Shown one piece after another: positions 24,207-33,250 of a stretch of 64,000 nt of DNA; the first letter of the stretch is position 1; each line of letters begins with the position of its first letter. The translations under genes and the position numbers were made by a program. Below the pieces are notes generated by a model. That model made no database searches. It was not told the origin of the DNA and was given only the letters and a program-made list of their open reading frames with translations. Source of the stretch: CAKZNE01 sp002695025 (lineage in GTDB: Bacteria; Bacteroidota; Bacteroidia; Flavobacteriales; Schleiferiaceae); the NCBI GenBank assembly GCA_913043285.1, contig CAJWML010000011.1, positions 61,936 to 125,935 of the forward strand. The letters run 5' to 3'.

Positions 24207-27017
24207 TCAGGATGTAACCGGTAGTTTGTCCTTGAGATAGTGGGCGGTATAGCTTTCCTTCACTTTGACAAGATCTTCCGGGCTCCCTTCAAATACCAGG
24301 TGCCCGCCATCTTCACCGGCATCAGGCCCCAGGTCAATGATCCAGTCGGCACATTTCATTACGTCCGGGTGGTGTTCAATAATAAGGATGGAATGGCCAC
24401 GCTTGATAAGCGCGTAAAAGGACTGAAGCAGTTTCTTGATATCATGGAAATGCAGTCCGGTAGTAGGCTCATCAAAGATGAAAAGGTGGTGGTCATCCGA
24501 ATTTCCTTTTCCCAGGAAAGTGGCGAGCTTTATACGTTGTGCTTCACCACCGGAAAGAGTGCTGCTGGATTGTCCCAAGGTAACATAGCCCAGCCCTACA
24601 TCTTGCAAGGGCTGTAATTTGGACGAAATTTTAGCTTCCTCCTGGGAATTGAAGAACTCAATGGCATCGTCTACCGTGAGCTCAAGGATATCATGGATAT
24701 TTTTATCCCCGAAACGTACATCCAGCACTTCCTGCTTAAAACGCTGTCCGTTGCATTCATCGCATTTCAGGTGTACATCCGCCATAAACTGCATTTCAAT
24801 GGTAATCTCGCCTTCACCCTGACATTTGTCGCAACGTCCTCCGTCAATATTGAAGGAAAAATGACCGGCTTTCAGACTACGGGCCTTGGCCAATGGTTGC
24901 GAGGCATACAGGTTACGGATATCATCGTAGGCCTTAATATAGGTTACCGGGTTGCTACGGCTGCTTTTTCCAATAGGGTTCTGGTCTACAAACTCCACAT
25001 CGGTAAGGCGTTTCCACTCACCTTCAAGGGCAGTATGCTTACCGGTTTTTTCCCCGTAGCCTCCCAGACGCTTCTTGAGGGCAGGGTAGAGAACCTTTTT
25101 GATCAGGGAACTTTTACCGGAACCACTTACCCCTGTTACCACAGTAAAGCAATGTAGGGGAATGTTAATATCAATATTCTTGAGGTTATTTTCCCGCGCA
25201 CCCTTTATTTCGATGAACTTACGGGCTTCCTTGCGCTTGGCAGGCACTTCAATTTCATCCTTGCCGGATAGGTAACGCGCAGTATGCGTTTGATCATGGT
25301 CTTGGATTTCAGCCGGGGTCCCCGAAAAGATGACCTCACCACCGTGTGACCCTGCATCCGGGCCTATATCAATGATATAATCACTGGCCAGCATCATTTC
25401 TTCATCGTGTTCAACTACCACAACGGTATTTCCAAGGTCACGGAGGTCCTGTACTACTTTGATCAGACGGCTGGTATCCCGGGGATGCAGGCCTATGCTC
25501 GGTTCATCCAGTATATAGGTGGAGCCTACCAGGGCACTACCCAAGGATGTGGCCAGGTTGATACGCTGTGATTCTCCACCCGAAAGAGTGTTGCTTACGC
25601 GGTTAAGAGTAAGGTAACCTAAACCTACATTTCTAAGGTATTGCAGGCGGTTGTTGATTTCCAGTAAAAGGCGTTTGGCAATGGTGTTTTCGTATTCCGA
25701 TAATTCAAGTTCACTGAAAAAACCGGCTAGCCGGTCAATGGGCATCAGGACCAACTCAGTGATAGCTTTACCCTGAATTTTCACATAAGTTGCTTCTTTG
25801 CGCAACCGGGCCCCTTTGCAAACGTGGCAACGCGTTTTGCCGCGATAGCGAGATAGCATAACGCGGTATTGTATTTTATAACTTTTAGACTCAATATATT
25901 TAAAGAACTCATCCAGTCCCCGGAAATGTTTGGATCCTGACCAAAGCATATCCTTTTCTTTATCCGTAAGTTCAAAGTATGGCCGGTGAATGGGGAAATT
26001 GGCTTTTGATGCTCCCCTGATAAACTGGTCTTTCCATTCCTGCATCTTTTCACCCCGCCAGGGAGCAATAGCTTCCTCGTATACGGAAAGACTCATGTCC
26101 GGTACTACGAGATCTTCATCAATGCCAATAATACTTCCAAAGCCCTCGCATTTAGGACAAGCCCCAAAAGGGTTATTAAAGCTGAAGAGATGTACGGAGG
26201 GTTCTTCAAATTCGATCCCATCCTCCTCAAAACGGTTGGAGAAAATTGTTTCTTCTCCGGTGTCGGCATTCTCGATAACACAAATGCCGCGGCCTTCAAA
26301 AAAAGCGGTTTGTACGGAATCGGCCAGGCGATTCTGATTTTCTTCACTATTGGTATTTGCCGTAAGCCGGTCTATTACTATCTGGAGATGGTCCTTTTGC
26401 GGATCGGTTTTGTCAAGATTTACCTGATCCATGCGCACCACCTTGTTATTGATGGCCACCCGCGAATAACCCTGTTGCTCCAGTATCCCCAACTGATCCT
26501 TCAGGGAACGATCATGAAGGAGTAAAGGGCACTTGACCATAATCCTGGTGGAAGGGTCCAGGCTTTCTACAAAGGAAATTACATCCTTGAGTTCGTTGCG
26601 TTTTATCTCTTTTCCGCTTACAGGGCTGTATGTATGGCCTATACGGGCATACAAAACCTTCAGGTAGTCATAAATTTCCGTAGTGGTTCCTACGGTAGAA
26701 CGAGGATTCCTGGAAATCACCTTTTGCTCAATGGCAACGGCCGGTGACACACCGCGTATATAATCAACCTCCGGTTTATCCAACCTGCCCAGGAACTGTC
26801 GGGCGTAAGAGGAAAGGCTTTCAACATAGCGCCTCTGGCCTTCGGCATATAGTGTGTCAAAAGCCAGGGATGATTTTCCGGAACCACTCAAGCCCGTAAT
26901 CACAGTAAGCTTTTTGTGAGGAATGGCTACATCTACATTTTTAAGATTATGAACCCTGGCACCTTTGATGATAATGTATTGTCTGGGGTCAAGTTTTTCA
27001 AGAGAAGTATCGGGCAT
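24207..27017 (-). CDS. uvrA: Excinuclease ABC subunit A
   Basis: 936 residues. UvrA is the damage-sensing ATPase of nucleotide excision repair. Two ABC ATPase halves: Walker A GLSGSGKSSLAFDTLYAEG near residue 40 and VTGVSGSGKSSLI near 630; signatures LSGGESQRINLATSLGSALV and LSGGEAQRIKLATFLG. Zinc modules CPKCEGFG, CHVCKGARL, and CDKCQGEGEITIEM with CDECNGQRF. The insertion domain for UvrB contact lies at 130-250. Full length, no damage. It ends 14 nt from the convergent DUF6095 stop without a terminator. Confidence 0.98.
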   Translation of the reverse strand: MPDTSLEKLDPRQYIIIKGARVHNLKNVDVAIPHKKLTVITGLSGSGKSSLAFDTLYAEGQRRYVESLSSYARQFLGRLDKPEVDYIRGVSPAVAIEQKVISRNPRSTVGTTTEIYDYLKVLYARIGHTYSPVSGKEIKRNELKDVISFVESLDPSTRIMVKCPLLLHDRSLKDQLGILEQQGYSRVAINNKVVRMDQVNLDKTDPQKDHLQIVIDRLTANTNSEENQNRLADSVQTAFFEGRGICVIENADTGEETIFSNRFEEDGIEFEEPSVHLFSFNNPFGACPKCEGFGSIIGIDEDLVVPDMSLSVYEEAIAPWRGEKMQEWKDQFIRGASKANFPIHRPYFELTDKEKDMLWSGSKHFRGLDEFFKYIESKSYKIQYRVMLSRYRGKTRCHVCKGARLRKEATYVKIQGKAITELVLMPIDRLAGFFSELELSEYENTIAKRLLLEINNRLQYLRNVGLGYLTLNRVSNTLSGGESQRINLATSLGSALVGSTYILDEPSIGLHPRDTSRLIKVVQDLRDLGNTVVVVEHDEEMMLASDYIIDIGPDAGSHGGEVIFSGTPAEIQDHDQTHTARYLSGKDEIEVPAKRKEARKFIEIKGARENNLKNIDINIPLHCFTVVTGVSGSGKSSLIKKVLYPALKKRLGGYGEKTGKHTALEGEWKRLTDVEFVDQNPIGKSSRSNPVTYIKAYDDIRNLYASQPLAKARSLKAGHFSFNIDGGRCDKCQGEGEITIEMQFMADVHLKCDECNGQRFKQEVLDVRFGDKNIHDILELTVDDAIEFFNSQEEAKISSKLQPLQDVGLGYVTLGQSSSTLSGGEAQRIKLATFLGKGNSDDHHLFIFDEPTTGLHFHDIKKLLQSFYALIKRGHSILIIEHHPDVMKCADWIIDLGPDAGEDGGHLVFEGSPEDLVKVKESYTAHYLKDKLPVTS

Positions 27018-27041
27018 AAATCATGGAAATCTGAAGATTTG

Positions 27042-27049
27042 CAAAATTA
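27042..27049 (-). promoter_or_regulatory. Candidate -7 element of uvrA
   Basis: TAATTTTG on the minus strand, full match to TAnnTTTG, 24 nt before the uvrA ATG. The -33 half is not clear. Confidence 0.4.
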
Positions 27050-27064
27050 CCAAACTCAGGGGTG

Positions 27065-27097
27065 TTTGGAGAATTGAATAAAAAAATTTTATATTTG
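27065..27097 (+). promoter_or_regulatory. Bacteroidota-type promoter of the sigma-factor gene
   Basis: TTTG at 27065-27068, a 21-nt spacer and TATATTTG at 27090-27097 match TTG-N17-23-TAnnTTTG in both halves. Transcription would start near 27103, leaving a leader of about 115 nt. A 9-bp stem with one G-U pair (27101-27109 with 27127-27135) lies at its 5' end. Confidence 0.65.
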
Positions 27098-27219
27098 AAT
27101 TGCGGAAAAGCATTTTTGTTCATGGTTTTTTCGCATCGAACACTAAAAACACTATTGCTTATACATACATCTACTTGACTAAATCGAATTTTTAGGTACT
27201 AACCCAAATCAGGTAGATT

Positions 27220-27804
27220 ATGGATTTCTCAAGAGCAAGTGATAGTGAGCTTATCACCAAATATCTTTCGGGGAGCGAGTCGGCTCTCGAATTTCTGATC
27301 AGGAAACATCAGCAACGCATTTATTCCTATATCATCGTTCGTATTCAGGACGAAGATCTGGCTAATGATGTTTTCCAGGATACTTTCGTTAAAGTGATCA
27401 ACACTTTAAAACGTGGTAAGTACAATGAAGAAGGTAAGTTTTTACAATGGACGATGCGTATTGCCCATAATCTGATCATTGATCATTTCCGGAAGGCCAA
27501 GAGAATGCCTACCATGTCGCCCACGGATGAATTTGATATTTTCAATATTATCAAGGATCCCTCTCTTAACGTAGAGGCCTCTATTATAAAGGAACAAATA
27601 GAAGGAGATCTCTACAAACTCATTGAGCAGTTACCCGAAGAGCAGAAGGAAGTTTTGAAGTTAAGGCATTTTTCAGAACTGAGCTTCAAGGAGATAGCGG
27701 ACCAAACCGATGTAAGTATCAATACCGCTTTAGGCCGTATGCGCTATGCGCTGATCAATTTGCGTAAGCTTATGGAAAAGAACCACGTAAGCCTGTTACA
27801 ATAA
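27220..27804 (+). CDS. ECF-type sigma-70 family RNA polymerase sigma factor
   Basis: 194 residues with sigma region 2 (about 20-95: LEFLIRKHQQRIYSYIIVRI, DLANDVFQDTFVKVINTL, FLQWTMRIAHNLIIDHFRKA) and region 4 (about 135-185: LPEEQKEVLKLRHFSELSFK, EIADQTDVSINTALGRMRYA). No region 1 or 3. It lacks a neighbouring membrane anti-sigma factor; instead a 48-residue conserved-looking gene follows, an arrangement I recall from other Flavobacteriia. The regulon is unknown. Long promoter leader upstream. Confidence 0.92.
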   Translation: MDFSRASDSELITKYLSGSESALEFLIRKHQQRIYSYIIVRIQDEDLANDVFQDTFVKVINTLKRGKYNEEGKFLQWTMRIAHNLIIDHFRKAKRMPTMSPTDEFDIFNIIKDPSLNVEASIIKEQIEGDLYKLIEQLPEEQKEVLKLRHFSELSFKEIADQTDVSINTALGRMRYALINLRKLMEKNHVSLLQ

Positions 27805-27872
27805 TTTTTCAATGCAGGCAATAAGGTTTGAAAACTGTACGTTACTTAAGGGTAATATTTCAAATCTAGCCT

Positions 27873-28019
27873 ATGGGAAGTACTACTACACTCAAAAATG
27901 AACCCGGGGCGTATTGTAAACCCCGGAAGGAGACAATTCAGTTTTTACTGAATTACTCCAAAGCTCTGGAAGTGAAAAAACTAGCTTCCGGAGAGTATGT
28001 TGAATTTATCAGGAACTGA
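27873..28019 (+). CDS. 48-residue protein behind the sigma factor
   Basis: ATG at 27873 to TGA at 28017-28019, 48 residues. Core KPRKETIQFLLNYSKALEV is basic and helical, ending EYVEFIRN. Short proteins with a KPRKETIxFLLNYSKAL core are, from memory, regularly found directly after this sigma-factor type in Flavobacteriia, so I treat it as a real gene; a search would settle this. It is soluble, with no signal peptide. It could modulate the sigma factor (inference from position). Closed by a strong terminator. Confidence 0.75.
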   Translation: MGSTTTLKNEPGAYCKPRKETIQFLLNYSKALEVKKLASGEYVEFIRN

Positions 28020-28022
28020 TTG

Positions 28023-28050
28023 AAAGCCCCCGTATCAACGGGGGCTTTTA
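28023..28050 (+). terminator. Terminator of the sigma-factor operon
   Basis: Perfect 10-bp stem AAAGCCCCCG (28023-28032) and CGGGGGCTTT (28039-28048) with a 6-nt loop and trailing T-rich DNA, 4 nt after the stop of the 48-residue gene. Confidence 0.92.
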
Positions 28051-28108
28051 TTTTACAAAGGGTTTTGTGGGGTATATGGGTTACCTTTAAACCCTAAAAC
28101 ATACTTAC

Positions 28109-28390
28109 ATGAAAGCCATTTGGAAAGACGTGGTACTTGCCGAAAGCGATAAGACCATTGTAATTGAAAACAACCATTATTTCCCTCCGGACTCCATCCA
28201 TAAAGAATATTTCAAACCCAGCGATTTGCACACTACCTGTCCCTGGAAAGGTGAAGCTTCCTACTATTCCATTGAAGTGGATGGTGAGTTGAACAAGGAT
28301 GCAGCATGGTATTACCCTAAAACCAGGGAAATGGCTAGGCCCATTGAAGGCTATATAGCCTTTTGGCGTGGTGTGGAAGTAAAATCATAG
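28109..28390 (+). CDS. DUF427-domain protein
   Basis: 93 residues covering one DUF427 beta fold: KAIWKDVVLAESDKTIVIEN, YFPPDSIHKEYF, HTTCPWKGEASYYSIEVDG, AWYYPKTREMA, YIAFWRGVEV. Family members are small cytoplasmic proteins of unknown activity. The conserved TxCPWKGxAxYY motif is complete. Single gene between two terminated units. Confidence 0.92.
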   Translation: MKAIWKDVVLAESDKTIVIENNHYFPPDSIHKEYFKPSDLHTTCPWKGEASYYSIEVDGELNKDAAWYYPKTREMARPIEGYIAFWRGVEVKS

Positions 28391-28405
28391 GAATTAAGGG
28401 GTGCC

Positions 28406-28438
28406 TTGTCGAAGGAGTTCCTTATTCCACTACCTTTG
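28406..28438 (+). promoter_or_regulatory. Promoter of the cold-shock gene
   Basis: TTG at 28406-28408, a 22-nt spacer and TACCTTTG at 28431-28438 fit TTG-N17-23-TAnnTTTG. The start would be near 28444, giving a leader of about 22 nt. This is short for a cold-shock mRNA, so long thermosensing leader structures are unlikely. Confidence 0.6.
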
Positions 28439-28465
28439 ATGCCTGTTTTAATTAATTTTTTTGTT

Positions 28466-28657
28466 ATGCCAAGAGGTACTGTTAAGTTTTTCAATGAGTC
28501 TAAAGGTTACGGATTCATTAAAAGCGCTGAAACCAATCAAGACATTTTCGTACACGTGTCAGGTCTCAATCACAAAGTGAATGAGGGTGACAATGTAACT
28601 TTTGAAGTGAAAGAAGGAAAAAGAGGCTTGAACGCGGTTAACGTTCAAGCTGAGTAA
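28466..28657 (+). CDS. Cold-shock-domain protein (Csp)
   Basis: 63 residues from ATG 28466 (MPRGTVKFFNESKGYGFIKS). The frame is open upstream to 28406 but that part lies over the promoter and is not Csp-like. RNP1 KGYGFI and RNP2 IFVHVSGL are both present; the C-terminal strand GDNVTFEVKEGKRGLNAVNV completes the OB fold. An RNA/ssDNA chaperone. A bidirectional terminator follows. Confidence 0.95.
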   Translation: MPRGTVKFFNESKGYGFIKSAETNQDIFVHVSGLNHKVNEGDNVTFEVKEGKRGLNAVNVQAE

Positions 28658-28684
28658 TCTTATACTTTTTGAATTTGAATTGAT

Positions 28685-28712
28685 AGCCCCCGCAATGCGG
28701 GGGCTTTTTTAT
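28685..28712. terminator. Bidirectional terminator between csp and the T9SS protein gene
   Basis: Perfect 9-bp stem AGCCCCCGC (28685-28693) and GCGGGGGCT (28697-28705) with loop AAT. T run follows on the plus side; A/T-rich DNA on the other side suits the minus-strand gene ending at 28709. Confidence 0.9.
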
Positions 28713-30205
28713 TGTATCAAACTGCTGGATTTTACCAATTTTTGCAAACTGCTTTGGCCGTAAGGACCGGTAACCTTTACAATATAAATCCCTTCCTGTA
28801 GCTTATCGATATGGAGTACATGAGGCGTACTTTTTTCAAAATCATGCCTATAACTGGCCAGTACGGATCCTCTCAGGTCCATGATCGCTATTTCACTGCC
28901 TTTTTGTATTCCTGAAAGGGTAAGCAGCCCGGATGCCGGGTTGGGGTATAGCTTAAAATCATGCAGGGTAGTTGATTCCTGCAGGCCAATATTACAACGC
29001 CCGTTAATGTGTATATAGAGAATGCTATCGCTAATATCTGACCCACATACGTTGGTCAGAGAATTGCCATCCATACCGGTTTTGATAGTTAGGGCAAATA
29101 CTCCTGAGTCCAGTAATGGATTAAATAACTTAAGGTAAGCCCTGTCTGAATACACTTTTGAAGAAGTAGTGCTTACGTCAATTACCGGGACAGCAACACT
29201 GTTTGGACCGATAAGGCGAAAATCAGTTGGGTCAATGGTAGTATGTACCACAGGCTTGGTGAAAGTTATCGGAATAATGGAATCACCACAACTTATTACC
29301 AGAGTATCCTTATCAAAGCCCCAGTGCTCTGCCTCATTACTGCAATAATCTACAATGTGATGGACAAAGTCTGTTATAAAGGAACCTATTAAAACGGGCT
29401 GTCTGGTAATGGGATGAAACCGGTATTCCTCAATAACAATACCCACACTGCTTCTTTTTTCAGAAGCAATAGGGCTGAAATCAATAACTCCGGTTGAATT
29501 ATTAAGGTGGTAACCATCATAAGACAACACCGGATCGGAAACGGAATAACCCGCATTGAAGTCCATTGGCTGACCGATACCACATTGCCCAGTGTATACC
29601 GGTGATTTATAAAAGTAGAGCGAATCGCCATCGGGCTCATTGATAAAGGCGTCATAATAGGTTACCCTGTTCCGGCAGATAGGCCGCATTAATTCAATAA
29701 TACTGTACTCAGGAAGGGAGTTAGGACCGAGGGTATTGTTTAAACGGGCGGTAATTAAATTGTTGGTCCCTGAGATAGAAGCCAGATTATCAACATGGGT
29801 ACGGCAGCACTCTGCTTCCCACTCCATAGTAATGTTTGCGCAGTAAGGGCCAAGGTCTACGGTATTTTCGTAGTAATAAATATAGTAACGAACTGCAGAC
29901 GAATCCGAAACACACAGGTCCGCTCCGGGAAGATACACTCCACCGTTGGAATAGGGCGTTCCCGCAACAGAAACTGAATCAAGCGTTACCTGAAAAGAGC
30001 TGACAGGGGCACAGGGGTTGGTAATACAAACAGGTACACTGGGATTTGCGGGTACCGGGCTTTTGCTATCATGTACTACATAAAGCTTTAACGTATAAAA
30101 TGTATCATGATCATGCTCATAGGTCAATTGTCCTCCAACTGTATGCGATGCAAGAATAGAATTGGCGCTTATGATCAGCAGCCCGAGTAAAAGTTTCCTC
30201 ATCAT
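28709..30205 (-). CDS. Secreted protein with T9SS type A sorting domain
   Basis: 498 residues. Signal peptide MMRKLLLGLLIISANSILAS, then SHTVGGQLTYEH, an opening common to large secreted Bacteroidota beta-sandwich proteins. The middle is a series of beta-rich segments with paired cysteines (VCITNPCAP, CCRTH, CGIGQP, CGSD). The last ~80 residues (LYPNPASGLLTLSGIQKGSE to GIYIVKVTGPYGQSSLQKLV) are a type A sorting domain, which directs export by the type IX system and surface attachment or release. No catalytic motif. Probably a surface adhesin or structural protein. Confidence 0.88.
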   Translation of the reverse strand: MMRKLLLGLLIISANSILASHTVGGQLTYEHDHDTFYTLKLYVVHDSKSPVPANPSVPVCITNPCAPVSSFQVTLDSVSVAGTPYSNGGVYLPGADLCVSDSSAVRYYIYYYENTVDLGPYCANITMEWEAECCRTHVDNLASISGTNNLITARLNNTLGPNSLPEYSIIELMRPICRNRVTYYDAFINEPDGDSLYFYKSPVYTGQCGIGQPMDFNAGYSVSDPVLSYDGYHLNNSTGVIDFSPIASEKRSSVGIVIEEYRFHPITRQPVLIGSFITDFVHHIVDYCSNEAEHWGFDKDTLVISCGDSIIPITFTKPVVHTTIDPTDFRLIGPNSVAVPVIDVSTTSSKVYSDRAYLKLFNPLLDSGVFALTIKTGMDGNSLTNVCGSDISDSILYIHINGRCNIGLQESTTLHDFKLYPNPASGLLTLSGIQKGSEIAIMDLRGSVLASYRHDFEKSTPHVLHIDKLQEGIYIVKVTGPYGQSSLQKLVKSSSLIQ

Positions 30206-30229
30206 AGGTTAAAGTCTTAGATTTATACA

Positions 30230-30237
30230 CAAATATA
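30230..30237 (-). promoter_or_regulatory. -7 element of the T9SS protein gene
   Basis: TATATTTG on the minus strand, full match to TAnnTTTG, 25 nt before the ATG at 30205. No TTG at the expected -33. Confidence 0.45.
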
Positions 30238-30295
30238 ATTTTTTGAATACGGCTTATTAAAAGGAAAGACTGTGGATTATTTAAAGACCATTTCT

Positions 30296-32509
30296 ATGAA
30301 AGGAAAGCTTAAAAATGCAATTCTGCTTATTCTCATCACCCTTCAAATTCCCCTTCATGCCAAGGAAGGCATGTGGATACCCTATCTCATCAGCCAACTG
30401 AACCAGGATGAAATGGTGGCCATGGGTCTTGAAATAACCGCAGAAGATATTTACAGCGTTAACCAATCATCCATTAAAGACGCCATTGTTCATTTTAACG
30501 GAGGCTGCACGGCTGAGATCATCAGCAATAAAGGGCTATTGCTGACCAATCACCACTGTGGTTATTCCCAGATACAAAAGCACAGTTCGGTAGAGAATAA
30601 TTATTTAAAGAATGGATTTTGGGCCATGTCAGGTAGGGAAGAACTGAAGAATCCCGGTCTTACGGCTTCTATCATAAAATACATGGAGGATGTGACCAAT
30701 GAGGTCTTACAAGATGTAAATGACCAGATGAGCATTGCCGAACGGGAAGCAACGGTATCTGCTACCATTAAAAAGATATTGGAAGGACGAAAGAACAGTG
30801 AAGGTTATGAGCTGAAAATAAATCCGTTTTTTTATGGTAATCAGTACATTTTAATTGCTGAGGAAGTTTTCAGGGATGTACGCCTGGTAGGTGCCCCTCC
30901 ATCTTCCATCGGGAAATTTGGTGCGGATACGGATAACTGGATGTGGCCCCGGCATACTGGTGATTTTTCAGTATTCAGGATCTATTCAGGTGCGGATAAT
31001 AAGCCGGCAGATGTAGCGGATGAGAATATTCCTTATAATCCCAATTACCATCTTAAGATAAATATTAGTGGGGTGCAGGAAAATGATTTCAGCATGATCT
31101 ATGGTTTTCCGGGTTCTACCCAGGAATACCTTCCTTCTGCTGAAATTAAAAACACCATTGAAGTGTATGATCCAGCTCGTATTGCAGTACGTGAAAAGCT
31201 TCTCAGGATACTGGACCGTAAAATGCGTCAGAATGATGCCACCCGCATCCAGTATGCCTCTAAATATGCTTCTATAAGCAATTCCTGGAAGAAGTGGATT
31301 GGAGAAATAAAAGGTGTAAAGGAAACGGATGGGGTAGAGCGCAGGCAACAACTGGAAAACCAGTTTGAAGCTGCGTTGAATAAAGATGCGGTGCTAAGGG
31401 AGAAATACGGAGAGGTACTGGGCGAATTGAATAAGCTCTATGAGGAAAGAAAACCCCTGATGCTGGAGAGATATTACTATATAGAAATCGGCTACCTGGG
31501 TATTGAAGTGTTGCGCCACATGCTGGGATATCGCTCTATGGTGCAGTATTACCAGGAAGATAAAGACAATGAATTACAGCAGAGAGCTTCGGAGATAGCC
31601 AATGGAATGGATAACTTTTACAAGGATTTTGACGTGGAACTGGACCGGCAGGCCATGCAAGTCTTGTTGCCCATTTACCTGAAGGAAGTTTCTACTGAAG
31701 AAGTACCGGAATTGGTAAAAAAACTGAAGGAGATGGAGGATAAGGACCTCCGGGAGTATATTGACGAGTTGTATGAAGACCTGGTGGTTTTGGAAGACCC
31801 TTTGGAGTTCAGGGAGATGTTACAGAATAAGCCTTCCAAAGTAGCCCGGAAAATAGAAAAAAGTGATGCGTATCAACTGAGTTCCGCGATGTATGATCAC
31901 TTTATTCGCGTTTTAAATCCCCGGGTTTCCGCTATTAATGATAAGATCGATTATTACCAGGGGCAGTATATTACTGCTATGCGCCAGGTATTTCCCATGA
32001 AGCGCTTTTACCCGGATGCCAACAGCACCCTTAGGGTAGCCTACGGTAAGGTGGAACCCTATGAGCCGCGTGATGCTGTTTACTATGAAACCCAGACCTA
32101 CCTGGATGGGGTTATGGCCAAGTACATCCCCGGAGATTACGAATTTGACCTGCCCGTTAAACTTATAGAACTCTATAAGGATAAGGATTTTGGTCCGTAC
32201 GGAGAGGATGATAAAATGCCAGTATGTTTTATTGCTTCCAACCATACCACCGGAGGTAATTCCGGCAGCCCGGCCCTTAATGGTAAAGGGGAATTGGTAG
32301 GTCTTAATTTTGACCGGGTATGGGAAGGAACCATGAGTGACATCAATTACGATATCAGCCGTTGCCGTAACATTATGGTGGATATCCGCTACGTCCTGTT
32401 TATCATGGATAAGTTTGCAGGAGCCAAATACCTGGTGGACGAAATGGACCTGGTGTATAATCCGGTGGTCAATAAAGACGAGGAAATGAAGAAAGTACTG
32501 ACGAATTAA
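30296..32509 (+). CDS. S46-family dipeptidyl-peptidase (DPP11-like)
   Basis: 737 residues from ATG 30296, which begins the signal peptide (MKGKLKNAILLILITLQIPL, cleavage near HAKEG); an earlier GTG at 30272 is possible. Serine peptidase of clan PA: catalytic His about 87 in LLTNHHCGY, Asp in DTDNWMWPRHTGDFSVF, Ser about 656 in GGNSGSPALNG. Residue 674 is Arg in GLNFDRVWEG. In characterised members Arg at this site marks DPP11 (cleaves after Asp/Glu), Gly marks DPP7; specificity is inferred from this. Periplasmic, feeding dipeptides to uptake. Length is normal for the family. Confidence 0.93.
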   Translation: MKGKLKNAILLILITLQIPLHAKEGMWIPYLISQLNQDEMVAMGLEITAEDIYSVNQSSIKDAIVHFNGGCTAEIISNKGLLLTNHHCGYSQIQKHSSVENNYLKNGFWAMSGREELKNPGLTASIIKYMEDVTNEVLQDVNDQMSIAEREATVSATIKKILEGRKNSEGYELKINPFFYGNQYILIAEEVFRDVRLVGAPPSSIGKFGADTDNWMWPRHTGDFSVFRIYSGADNKPADVADENIPYNPNYHLKINISGVQENDFSMIYGFPGSTQEYLPSAEIKNTIEVYDPARIAVREKLLRILDRKMRQNDATRIQYASKYASISNSWKKWIGEIKGVKETDGVERRQQLENQFEAALNKDAVLREKYGEVLGELNKLYEERKPLMLERYYYIEIGYLGIEVLRHMLGYRSMVQYYQEDKDNELQQRASEIANGMDNFYKDFDVELDRQAMQVLLPIYLKEVSTEEVPELVKKLKEMEDKDLREYIDELYEDLVVLEDPLEFREMLQNKPSKVARKIEKSDAYQLSSAMYDHFIRVLNPRVSAINDKIDYYQGQYITAMRQVFPMKRFYPDANSTLRVAYGKVEPYEPRDAVYYETQTYLDGVMAKYIPGDYEFDLPVKLIELYKDKDFGPYGEDDKMPVCFIASNHTTGGNSGSPALNGKGELVGLNFDRVWEGTMSDINYDISRCRNIMVDIRYVLFIMDKFAGAKYLVDEMDLVYNPVVNKDEEMKKVLTN

Positions 32510-32512
32510 ATT

Positions 32513-33250
32513 CTAGAAACCCGCTGGAGCTGACAATATAAAGATGGTGGGTTTCTTTTCAAGGTCAGGTTTGTTCTTTTTCCACTCTGCTATAGTCTGG
32601 GTTTTGATCATTTCACTGTCCAGAGTAATATCTCGGGCAATGCACAGCAGGCTGTCCGGACTGCAGGTTGAGGTAAGGTCCTCAAACATTTTCATATTAC
32701 GGTAAGGTGTTTCCATGAATATCTGGCTTTGCTCGCTTTTCTGGCTCAGCTTTTCCAGGGATTTGAGCTTTTTTGAACGTTGCGATTTATCAATGGGCAG
32801 GTAACCGTTAAAGGCAAAATTTTGTCCGTTCATACCACTGGCCATCATGGCCATAAGAATAGAGGAGGGGCCTACTAAAGGAACCACCCTTATACCTTTT
32901 TGGTGGGCCAGCATCACCACTTCTCCACCGGGATCAGCAACACCGGGAGCTCCGGCTTCAGAAATAACCCCCACATGATGTCCGTCCAGGCAGGGATTTA
33001 AGAATTCCGGTACTTCCTCAACTTGTGTGTACTTGTTGAGAACATTGATGCGAAGGCGGTCCTGGGATTTGGAGGGTAGCACCTTTTTAATAAAAGCCCG
33101 GGCTGATTTTTCATTCTCCACGATATAGTGCTGGGTCATATCAATCACCTTTTTAACCGCCAGTGGCAGCACCTCCAGGGGCTCAACCTCACCCATCAGC
33201 GATGGTATAAGGTATAATTTACCGGGGGCCCGATTGCTGTTATCCTCCAT
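32513..33250 (-). CDS. RsmI-like SAM-dependent methyltransferase
   Basis: 245 residues of the tetrapyrrole-methylase fold: GKLYLIPSLMGE at the start, VGVISEAGAPGVADPGGEVV, VVPLVGPSSILMAMMASGMN, FNGYLPIDKSQRSKKLKSLE, and FMETPYRNMKMFEDL. These are the RsmI elements (ribose methylation of C1402 in 16S rRNA), in the variant with IPSLMGE common in Bacteroidota. A stand-alone paralogue in place of or beside canonical RsmI. Its start overlaps the phosphatase gene by 11 nt. Confidence 0.88.
   Translation of the reverse strand: MEDNSNRAPGKLYLIPSLMGEVEPLEVLPLAVKKVIDMTQHYIVENEKSARAFIKKVLPSKSQDRLRINVLNKYTQVEEVPEFLNPCLDGHHVGVISEAGAPGVADPGGEVVMLAHQKGIRVVPLVGPSSILMAMMASGMNGQNFAFNGYLPIDKSQRSKKLKSLEKLSQKSEQSQIFMETPYRNMKMFEDLTSTCSPDSLLCIARDITLDSEMIKTQTIAEWKKNKPDLEKKPTIFILSAPAGF

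Noticed and set aside
27101..27135. Leader hairpin as a known riboswitch
   Set aside because: Single short stem with a G-U pair and no core motif of a known riboswitch class.
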